From NCBI GenBank assembly GCA_033977485.1, contig CM066988.1, positions 5,168,501-5,232,500 of the forward strand: a stretch of 64,000 bases of DNA, written 5' to 3'. Positions 55,873 through 64,000 of this stretch are shown here, one piece after another. Position 1 is the stretch's first letter; every line of letters begins with the position of its first letter. The DNA comes from Hydrangea macrophylla (lineage: Eukaryota; Streptophyta; Magnoliopsida; Cornales; Hydrangeaceae). Under the pieces are notes generated by a model that was given only the letters and a program-made list of their open reading frames with translations, had not been told where the DNA came from and did no database searches. The position numbers were made by a program, and so were the translations under genes.

Positions 55873-56161
55873 TAGGCTTAGTTTGGCCCCCATGTGACTT
55901 TTTAAAAGGAGCTTATGAAATTTATTACTAAGTTCTTTGATAATTTTATACAAGTGACACACTACTCTTCAAAAAGACATCATGAAATCAAAAAGCAACC
56001 TTGAGCTTTTAAAAGCTCCATTCTAGAGCTTTTAAAAGCTCCCTCCAAAAAAGTCCTAAGTTCAATTTTTGCAAAGCTCATAAACTAGTTACCAAATGAA
56101 TTAACATAAAATTGGGCTTTAAAAAAGGAGAAGCACCACGTGGGGGCCAAACTAAGCCCTA
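55873..56161. mobile_element. Probable MITE with TAGGCTTAGTTTGGCCCCCA ends
   Basis: The left end TAGGCTTAGTTTGGCCCCCA and right end TGGGGGCCAAACTAAGCCCT are inverted repeats of about 20 bp around 250 bp with further AGCTTTTAAAAGCT palindromes (near 56006-56042). No target duplication was found, so it could also be an LTR-internal structure. Confidence 0.6.
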
Positions 56162-56234
56162 ATTGATCACAAATCAACCACCACGAATGCTTCGCAATTC
56201 CCCACGTGCCCACGAACCCGAGATCATTCTCCTT

Positions 56235-56270
56235 TCTTCTTCTTCGTCTTCTTCTTCTTCTTCTTTTTCT

Positions 56271-56330
<60 letters not shown>
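56235..56330. repeat. Compound (CTT)n-(CT)n-(CA)n microsatellite
   Basis: Three abutting simple repeats lie inside the solo LTR; poly-Ser/Leu/His-Thr ORFs here are artefacts. Confidence 0.95.
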
Positions 56331-57635
56331 CACACGTCTGTTCTCTCTTTGGGTGGCTAGGGTTAATGGTATAAGTATATATGTATTACACACATAGTAT
56401 ACTATATACATGCACAACCTATACAAATAACTCATATATACATATCAAATCCCGTTTTTTGTCTAATGGGCTCACAAAAGAGACTCATGTGGGCCCAAAA
56501 TGCAGTACAAAGTGTTAAAATGAGTAGCCCAATGGGTACCCATGACCCCGGTACTAAGTTTTAATGTTAATTACATTATTTAACATATTCGCGGGCCTAT
56601 AAACACTATATAACAAAAATACATATCAACCCTTCACTTTTTTTTTTTTTTTAAACAAATATAAATTAATAAAATATAACTCCCAAACTAAAAGCGCTCA
56701 CTCATGATTTAATTGATACGTCCACCAAACACTTAAATTTTTCAAACACATGTCTTACATAGGTACACTCATATAACATTGCTAATTGAAATTTCAATAA
56801 AACTATTATTTAAACACTTACAAATTTTCGGGTTGTTACACCATGACTGGTGAAGTCACTGAATTGTCCACACCACACAGTTCTAACCAATAAATGATAA
56901 AAGAATAGTAAAAGAAACCAAATTGATCATAATAAAACACAAGGATACGTCACTAAATTAGTACAACGAGATCCGAAATAGCACTAACTAAAGTCTTTGG
57001 GCAACATATGACCGGTTACAAAACATCATAAATAAAGTTGGTAACAGAAATAGAAAACATAGTCTATTCTAATCTTCAGCTGGCGTAAACATAGTCGTTA
57101 ACATAGTAGTCCTCCCCAACATATCCTTCCTCAACGGGGCCACCCTGCAGTATCAGAAACATGGTAGGGTAGACAGGGAATGTCCAAGCATAAAAGGTCG
57201 TCAACTTATAGAAAACTGGGTGACTAGTAAATTAATGCGGTACCAAAGATATGAAGTAATAGCAAGTTTATGAAAGGACATAAGATATAGTTCTACAATA
57301 GTATCTTCACTTATTCAATCCATTCGTTATCTGATTCCAACATCTTATTATTCGAGAACCTATCATAACCGACTGATTAATGAACTGACTTGATAGTAAT
57401 ACTCCTAGATACACCAATGTTCTATCCATCCCTTTTAAGACATATTCACAGTCCATCGCATGTCATGGATTCCACGTCAATCCATCTCCTGCTTTTAAGA
57501 ACATATGGATAGTCCACCGCATGTCAGGGATTTAACGTTTCGAATAAAGATACATTAATTATATTGCCACGACTTAACTACATCTACCAGTAATCTCGAT
57601 CCACTGCTTTTAAGTACATATGAGCAGTCCACCAC

Positions 57636-58690
57636 TGTTACGCTCCGCAGTAGCAAAAACAGAGAAATTAAATTCCTTTTTGGACTTGTAGGCCATGGCA
57701 GTTGAAAGTCACCACATTGTCCATAACTAAAGTCTAATCATCAGAGTAATAAATCAAACCATGCCTTGAAAATTCTAAGTTTGATGCAAAAACCCAAATT
57801 TCGATATATAACTATTACAAACCATAAGGATCTGCAAAAGTATGAATAAAGTATTACAACAACATATGTCGATTATAAGCTTAACTATTACAACAATGTC
57901 TAAAATATAAACGTAAACTATCTACGATAAGCTCCAAGTCTTCAGCTCGCGTAGTAGTCGCCTCCAGCATAGCCTCCATCGTAGTAGGTCTCCTCCTCAT
58001 AGCCCCTAGCCATGTACTCATTTCCTATATCCTCATAACCCTGGCCAGTTGGACGTAGAATATCCAGCGGCATAAAACGTGAAGGAAAAACAGGTTTAAA
58101 ATTATTTTAAACGCGCAGCGCAAAGATTAAGTTTCAAAAACTTATTGGTAGCCCATGATCTATTACTCGTCAATTCCATAGATGCGTAAAAGAGGGGGAC
58201 AAGAAATTATACCTCAGGTCTTGAACCAAATTCTGATTTTCTTTCTCCTTGATGGTGCAGTAGCTTCCACTAAGCTGTCTTCACTCTTATGTCTCCTCTG
58301 AATGCTTTCGGAGAGGCTAGAGATGGTGGGAATTCTAGCGGGAGGATAAGAATGCTTGGGAAAACCTTAAACAGTCTCTGCAGCTTTCGTATAGGAAAAA
58401 CGACGATTATTAAACCCTGTACGCAGCTGACCTATTTATAGATTTCCAAAACCGACTTTAACCTTCGACCGATCGAAGTTACTTCAATCGATCGAACCTT
58501 CGATCGCTCGAACCTGCCTAGACTTCAATCGATTGAAACCCCTTCGATTGATTGAATCTGTCTTGACAAGATCCTCATGTGCCTTTCCAAGCATCCTAGC
58601 GGAGCTAAGAGTGGGACCTCCTAGGTTCTTTATTGTTGGCTCAGACCACTTGTTAATTCCCATGACCAAACTCTTTAATCAGCAAATTAA
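57636..58690 (-). repeat. Second Del/Tekay-like LTR, minus orientation, partial
   Basis: It starts TGTTACGCTCCGCAGTAG and parallels 53506-57635 and, more distantly, 9540-11969. A cluster of TTCGATCGATTGAA-type palindromes occurs at 58467-58553. The outer end (expected ...GGGTGTTACA on the plus strand) was not found before 59398, so the right edge is a guess. Confidence 0.55.
58467..58553. repeat. TTCGATCGATTGAA-type palindrome cluster
   Basis: Octamers start at 58467, 58486, 58502, 58527 and 58546 (steps 19, 16, 25, 19), close to the 18-19/24-25 pattern at 11031-11168. Confidence 0.85.
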
Positions 58691-59398
58691 CCAACTGGTC
58701 AGTTAATGTTTACTCCACTATAAAACTATAACTGAACTCCAATGCAAAAGAACATATCCGAAGCGATAACTAGACTTGTATGTTGTACTAATGTCCCTCT
58801 ACCTTCAGCATTCGAAATCATATTCAGGTAGTCGGATAAACGGTTATTGTCAACTTGAATCATGATTACTTCTTGTATTCCTTGATTCTCATTCACCTCT
58901 CATGATTACCAAACATGTTGATAACTACTTATCAACAAGACTGTAGTTCTCAGTAATCAACTTGGTGACATTCTCAAGGGAATGCTTACTCTGAATCAGA
59001 GGGTAGATTCTATCTTGATAATAAATGTTCACAACCCTATGAACATGACTTACCCAAGATGCCCATGTGTTGATCTTCTATAGACCTTACTGATTGGTAA
59101 GTCAAAGTAGCCATATCCACAGTTTGTGTCCATAATCATCTTAAGAATGAGAACACGTACCTTATACAAGTTATGAGTTCCTATCGACTGTTGACAGTCT
59201 TGAGTATTGATAGGAAAGCTCAGGTCCGTCAATGCACTATAAGCACTAGCATATTAACTAAGAGCTAAACTCTAGTGATTGAGATTCATCACTCCATCCA
59301 ATGGTAGTTAATCATGCTACAATGTAAACCTGATGAGATATCCAGTCTCATCATCCCCTGTGACAAGTTCTAAGTATCAAAGAATAGTAATTCGTATC
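58691..59398. other. Gene-free stretch, probably transposon-derived
   Basis: No open frame of substance. Phrases such as CTGATGAGATATCCAGTCTC and TGTGACAAGTTC look like untranslated or LTR sequence of an unidentified retroelement. No termini identified. Confidence 0.35.
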
Positions 59399-61734
59399 TG
59401 TAACACCCGCTCCCGTGATTAACTGTTAATTATGATTTAGTATGCATTAGCATAATTAATTGGTGTTTATTAACACATGTTTAAGTGAATTTTAACTCAC
59501 TAGTTGATTATGGGTGTCCAGATTGAGAACCCAATGTTGGCCAATGTGGCAGTCCCAAATTGGGACATGAGTTGAGAAAGTTTCATTGTGATGGGACAAA
59601 GTTGTGGAATCACCCTTATGTGCTTAAATGTTTATTAAGGCATATGTGAAATATTTATATGTTGTTTAGAATTTATTGTTTATTGTTAGAGACCATTTAT
59701 ATGGTCATTTAGCATACCTTGGTGAGGACGAAATGAACACGTTATATAATTAGTAGGCTAATTAGTAACTTCATAAAATTATGTGGGACCACTTATGGGA
59801 TCCACGCGAGACATAGACAAACACATATTTAAGTTTGGGATAATTTTAAAGAGTTCTATAACTAGCAGGGGTATAATTGCAAAACTTATAAAACTTGGGG
59901 GAGGCTTTAATAGAAACCCAAAGCTTGGATCACATGCCATGGGACATGTGTCCCATGACTCACCAAGCTAGTCATCATCTCCAACAAGGTAATGTATTGG
60001 ATTTGCAGAGAATTGACGAAAAATTCTCGACGACGGAATTCGACGACGCTCTCGACGACGATTGACGGCGCGTTCGACATCCAATTTTAATTCCGATACT
60101 GGATTTGGACTCGCAGAGGATTTGTACCCGGAGTAGATTTGGGCTTTAATTTCTTAACTAGGAGCGAATTGCAAAGAGGTGAGTGGTTTCAATCTTGCCT
60201 ATGGATGAAATTCATGGTTATGTTCATATGATGTTGATTTCATGTCTATGTAGCTTAATCTCTCATGTTTAGCTATGATTTTGTGAAAAGCATGATGATA
60301 TGTTTATGTGAGCATGTTTAGTTGTCTATGTGGGTCAAAGGAAAGCTTGTATGAATCCGCCATGAGATTGTTCCGTGGTGACGACCACTTGTTGCCGACA
60401 ACGGCATTAGACCGCACGTGTGTGGCGTGGGTCATTGGCTTGTGCCGTGGACTATCGGGGGAGTCGCGGACATGCGGGTAGTGGTAGAAGAAATACTTGC
60501 TTATCCGGAGATCATTATGTTTGTTGAGTTGAATATAAGCATTGATATGTCATCTGTGTGCTTGATTGATATTTCTCACTAAGCATATAGCTTATATATT
60601 GTAGTGGTTATTAAATAACCATTGTAGGTGAGCACGACGGCGAGAATCCGGGGAGATGAATGTGGGGTTCGTCGTGGCTATGAAGCTTGTGTACATTGTA
60701 GTTCCATGGGTTATAGTTGTTTTGTTCAAAACTTGTAAGTTCGGTGTAATCCGAGTATGTATGGATTAAGTTGGGAGCATGTTAAACTTAGTTGGTTATG
60801 TTGGGTTCTTGTTTTGTCACTCCAAGACGTATGTAAATCTTGTAATCGGAGCTTAAAATGTTGTTGGTGTCTTTCATACTTTGCTAATGTAGTTTGGAGT
60901 ATGTTTGAATGGAAGTTTGGTTTATGAAGCATGTTTTGGTTGATCTTGAGGGAATTGGGAATATTTGGGAGCGATTTGGGAGAGTATTTGGGAGAGATTT
61001 GGGAGAGATTGCATTGCACATCTTGTTCATGATTTTAAATCATGTTGGTAACTTTCAAACTCTTGTTTTTATGATTTGGATATGTTAGTTGTGAGTGTGG
61101 ATCAAAACTCATATGTTTTGGTTGTTTTTGTGAGAATTGGAAGTGTTTGAGTATTGTAGCTTTGGTGGATCTTGATTAATGTTTTAAAACTATGTTAACA
61201 TATCTTGGAAATGGTTTGGAATGATTTGAGATTGGTTTTGAAATGGTTTTGCAAAGTTTCATGAAGTTTGGATGGGATTTGGAGGTGTTAGGATGCTGCA
61301 GAACATGAGTTTTTGCTGTCAAAACGTGTGCTGCAGAATCCGGATCGATCCGGGTCTTGAGCGGATTGATCCGGCACTTCTGGAGGGCCAAAAATAAGGT
61401 TCTGTCAAAACCGGATCGATCCGGTTTTGGGGCGGATCGATCCGCATGTCATTTTGCTGCACTGTCGACCTTTACGGAAACAGACATAACTCTCTCTAGA
61501 AAACTCGAATTTGCGCACCGTTTTGTGCGTTGGAACCGGGACTCAAAAACCTATCTTTTGGTATAAAATTTGATATACCTTATTAATTACCATTTTGCCC
61601 TTGGTCTTAATTTGTTTAACATAACAGTGTAAACATGCTTGTTTTCCCTCTTTTTCATTTGTAAATTGTTGTTTGAAGGCCTTGGTGGCGTGCCACATAT
61701 CTTGGGTTTGCATGTGTGGATTCGGGGCGTGACA
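59399..61734 (+). repeat. 5' LTR of a plus-strand Del/Tekay-like element (2336 bp)
   Basis: It starts TGTAACACCCGCTCCC and ends GGATTCGGGGCGTGACA, followed five bases later by an iMet primer site. Blocks such as GGTTATTAAATAACCATTGT and GGAAACAGACATAACTCTCT match the solo LTR at 41905-46625, so the two belong to one family. A phased GATCGATC cluster lies at 61343-61442. Confidence 0.9.
61343..61442. repeat. Two phased pairs of GATCGATC palindromes
   Basis: Octamers start at 61343, 61364 (GATTGATC), 61414 and 61435: steps 21, 50, 21. Contexts are CCGGATCGATCCGG and GCGGATCGATCCGC. Confidence 0.93.
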
Positions 61735-61739
61735 TTTAG

Positions 61740-61751
61740 TGGTATCAGAGC
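61740..61751 (+). other. Primer-binding site for initiator tRNA-Met
   Basis: TGGTATCAGAGC, the canonical plant iMet primer site, lies five bases after the LTR end at 61734. Confidence 0.95.
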
Positions 61752-61950
61752 AATAGGCTTAGAAACTTTGGGACGAGAGACGACGACTTGAGAGTAACGC
61801 GTAGATATTGAGCAGGTAGTTGCATCACATGTATGCATATGATTATTAATGCTATGTTATGATAGTTGAATCATTTATATCACATGATATATGGCATAGC
61901 ATGCATAGTATTCATGCATATGTGACTGGCAGGCAAGAATTTGGTGAAAA

Positions 61951-62180
61951 ATGGACCAAAACCGAGACCTCGATGCAAGAATGGATCGTTTGGTGGATTT
62001 GGTAACTAATTTCGTTGGTGCCGTTGGTGATCGAGTACCACCAGTAAATTAAAGGCATGCAAATCCAAATCCTGAACCAAGGGTGGACCGTATTACAATT
62101 GAGCAATTCTATAAAAGAAAACCGACTACGTTTGATGGGGGATCGGATCCGATGACAGCTATTCATTGGGTATCAGATAT
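61951..62180 (+). pseudogene. Del/Tekay-like gag N-terminus, cut by a CACTA transposon
   Basis: The ATG at 61951 opens MDQNRDLDARMDRLVDLVTN. An in-frame TAA occurs at 62050-62052. The same frame then gives RITIEQFYKRKPTTFDGGSD and PMTAIHWVSDI, the start of a chromovirus gag domain (the P-P-T-F-x-G-G-x-D block). It ends at 62180, where CACTACACC begins. The rest of the element must lie beyond the CACTA insertion, outside the window. Confidence 0.85.
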
Positions 62181-62198
62181 CACTACACCATATGGCCC

Positions 62199-62540
62199 GA
62201 TTTGTAACGGGAATATCCGTTACAAAAATTATTTGTAACGGATATACCCGTTACAAATAGGGCGTTACAAATTTGTAACGGATACCTTGTAACGGATATA
62301 ACCGTTACTAATTCGTAACGGATTGTGTAACGGATATTCCCGTTACTAAATGTTCTTTTTTGTAACGGATATATCCGTTACAAATTATATTAGTAACGGA
62401 TAAATATTCAACTTGTTTGATTTTTTGAAAAATTACTAACGGTTAGTAGCAAATTAGTAACGGTTATATCCGTTACTAATTTGCAAAATGCATAAAATTA
62501 GTAACGGATTTTGTAACGGATATACCCGTTACAAATTGTA
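62199..62540. repeat. CACTA subterminal palindrome array
   Basis: At least seven copies of TTTGTAACGGATATATCCGTTACAAA-like palindromes (core 20 bp, inverted 7-bp arms GTAACGG/CCGTTAC), some half-sites, lie within 340 bp of the terminus. Subterminal repeats in CACTA elements bind the TNPA-type protein. Here each site is itself palindromic. Confidence 0.9.
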
Positions 62541-62664
62541 AGTACAAATAAAAAAAATTATTTATTTGAAATGTTTCCCAAATTTTTTTTTCACCTGATT
62601 AAGAAGCATTATAATCCATACGAAACACCAAAAATAAAATAAATAAATAAAAAATAACAATAAA

Positions 62665-62765
62665 CATAATCCATAATCCATACCAAGCACAACAAACATA
62701 ATCCATAATCCATAACACACAATCCATACCAAACACAATAAACATAATCCATAATCCGTACTAAT
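62665..62765. repeat. Short tandem ATAATCCATA repeats
   Basis: ACATAATCCATAATCCATACC is repeated three to four times between the transposase stop codon and the subterminal array. Confidence 0.8.
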
Positions 62766-62858
62766 TCATAAGTAAAGAGTTTATCCGATCAAACTTAAGC
62801 TAACTATAACAAACTATGTCCGAAATTTAAAGAGTTATAGAAAATAAGATAATCGAAG

Positions 62859-64000
62859 TCAAACATACTTTAACCTACTCTCAAGCCAAATTACATATCC
62901 ACCTTGAACAAAGCCTCCCAAAGTATCGAAGCCACCTTGAGGAGGGTCGAACAAATGAGCATTGGGATCAATCACTTCCTCGATATAAACTTTCTTTTCG
63001 TCAATACCAACGGTTTTGAAGTGACACTTTTTAGCACTAGCATCCGTCACAACATACCCCTTTGCTAATTCTTTCCCAAATTTATCAAGTAAGATAACCG
63101 AGGGTTTGTCGGTGGGAGTAGGCATAGAATGAAGAGAATTTCGATTTTCCATCGCGCTAAAAACGTTATTCAAGTTTTGACCTAAATTAATAGGGCGATT
63201 AACTGAATTGGATGCAATATCACTTGAAGGAGTAGTCACCATTGGAGGGGTACTCACATTTGAAAATTTGGTAATAAAAGACATCATTACACCCTCAAAA
63301 TTGTTAAGTCTTGAGATGACTTCATCCTTATATGATTTGTCTTCTTCATTTGTCTTACCTTTTTGTTCAATTATTGACCTTGCCACCCCAAGTTGATTTA
63401 GTTGCTTCTTAGAGACATGAGAACCCACCGCACGAACCCCACCTCCCTTGAGTTCCTTCCCAAATACTTCTGCTAATTCATCATTGTCAAGGTCTTCACA
63501 CGTGTCAGTACATCCCGAGTCAGACAAGCTTTGACTTTTTTTTTTCTATTTCCAGCAGCTATAACTTCGTCCTAAAGTATATAAAAGTAAAACTTGTAAT
63601 ATTAAAATAAAAAAATTATGATAAACTTTAAACTTACAAACAATCAAATATGTTACTCACATATTTACTCTTAGCACTCTCCAACACAGTCCCATCTCTA
63701 CGCTCATGTGCCGCCAGCCATTTGTCTACGCGACGAATTTTTTTTCCAGGATTTTGTTGTTCCTAGACATTGAAATTTAATGGATTAGTTAAAATAAAAA
63801 GTTGTTAAAACACAAAATGTGTAAAAAACAAATGATACAAACCATTAAGAATTGTTTTTGAGCATAGGAACAACGCCCAAGAGTATGGGGAGTCTCTTGT
63901 TGTTTTCGATTGTTACTATTTGTAACAATTTGCTGCTTCTTTTTTGGATCACTCTCATTTTCAACAAACTTTCTCCAAATATGTGGATCAATACCGGCCG
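62859..64000 (-). CDS. TNP1-like CACTA transposase-family protein (Transposase_24), 5' end outside window
   Basis: Three exons are visible on the minus strand: 64000-63843 (partial), 63762-63661 and 63571-62859. Exon 1 shows DPHIWRKFVENESDPKKKQQ and HTLGRCSYAQKQFLM before GT. Exon 2, 34 codons between AG and GTGAGT, shows RRVDKWLAAHERRDGTVLES. Exon 3 has KELKGGGVRAVGS, a helical part, then LLDKFGKELAKGYVVTDA, IDPNAHLFDPPQGGF and LGGFVQGGYVIWLESRL before TGA. This is the plant Ptta/En/Spm TNP1-like family; such proteins bind subterminal repeats in the nucleus. In exon 3 a run of ten A (63536-63545) puts the first codons (DEVIAAGNRKKK) out of frame with the rest, suggesting a 1-base slip or sequencing error. 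The large TNP2 transposase is not in the window. Confidence 0.82.

Larger units (their letters stand above)
53569..56840 (-). repeat. Solo LTR (3272 bp) nested in another LTR, TSD CCATG
   Basis: Plus-strand edges are TGTCACACCCCAGTTT and CGGGTTGTTACA, i.e. TGTAACAACCCG...GGGGTGTGACA on the element strand. The perfect duplication CCATG flanks it (53564-53568 and 56841-56845). No internal retroelement DNA is present. It holds a possible MITE at 55873-56161 and a compound microsatellite at 56235-56330. Confidence 0.9.
53506..57635 (-). repeat. Del/Tekay-like LTR fragment, split by a solo LTR
   Basis: TGTCACGCCCTGGAGCAG at 53506 is an element-strand LTR 3' end. The sequence runs to 53568, is interrupted by 53569-56840 and resumes at 56846 (ACTGGTGAAGTCACTGAATT). 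It aligns with 57636 onward (TGTTACGCTCCGCAGTAG...CATTGTCC), so two related LTRs lie in tandem. The outer end of this one is lost at 57636. Short repeats of CCACCGCATGTCA type occur at 57440-57620. Confidence 0.68.
62181..64000. mobile_element. CACTA (En/Spm) transposon, one end only
   Basis: The terminus CACTACACCATATGGCCC is followed by a dense subterminal array of GTAACGG...CCGTTAC palindromes and then a TNP1-like transposase gene on the minus strand. The flanking triplet TAT is the likely 3-bp target duplication, but its partner is outside the window. The element disrupts a retroelement gag. Confidence 0.9.

Overview
This is a repeat-dominated stretch of nuclear DNA from a flowering plant, most likely a eudicot. 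It is AT-rich, and most of it is nested LTR retrotransposons, MITEs, SINEs, a Helitron and a CACTA transposon. I recognise only one ordinary plant gene: a single-exon VQ-motif protein of the JAV1/VQ22 type at 29938-30594, minus strand. I found no rRNA, no functional tRNA, no CRISPR and no bacterial feature.

Layout. 1-7637: an Athila-type Ty3/gypsy element on the minus strand, cut by the window start. It has an LTR, a tRNA-Asp primer site, and decayed gag, protease, RT/RNase H and integrase. It sits in a minus-strand Del/Tekay-like element (gag 7640-8810, primer site 9521, LTR 9540-11969), which is itself inserted in the gag of an older relative (11970-12503). 12.5-16.9 kb: MITEs, two hAT elements with 8-bp target duplications, and a LINE RNase H remnant. 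16926-24960: a complete LTR element with ATATA duplications but no gag or pol. It carries minisatellite arrays and one ORF antisense to the element with its own TATA box. 25-35 kb: a MITE/SINE field around the VQ gene, with hAT, PIF/Harbinger, Stowaway and Mutator-like elements and two tRNA-derived SINEs, many with intact target duplications. 34996-41714: a complete Ty1/copia element (TSD TTTAT) whose gag domain lies on the opposite strand from its pol. 41905-46625: a solo LTR (TSD TATAT) holding a 2.2-kb Helitron. 46.6-53.4 kb: more MITEs. 53506-58690: minus-strand Del/Tekay-like LTRs, one interrupted by a 3.3-kb solo LTR (TSD CCATG). 59399-62180: a plus-strand LTR, an iMet primer site and the start of gag, broken at 62181 by a CACTA transposon whose TNP1-like transposase gene runs off the window.

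Most notable signal. Several LTRs of different lineages carry clusters of GATCGATC-core palindromes arranged as regularly phased pairs. Octamer starts alternate 22 and 50 bp in the Athila LTR (four exact 72-bp periods), and 21 and 50 bp in two Del/Tekay-like LTRs. A related TTCGATCGATTGAA version in other LTRs has a 43-44 bp period. Linkers differ while spacing is kept, which suggests a spaced protein-binding or structural element. Also notable are the gag-less LTR element with an antisense ORF, the copia element with inverted gag, and the palindromic subterminal array of the CACTA element.
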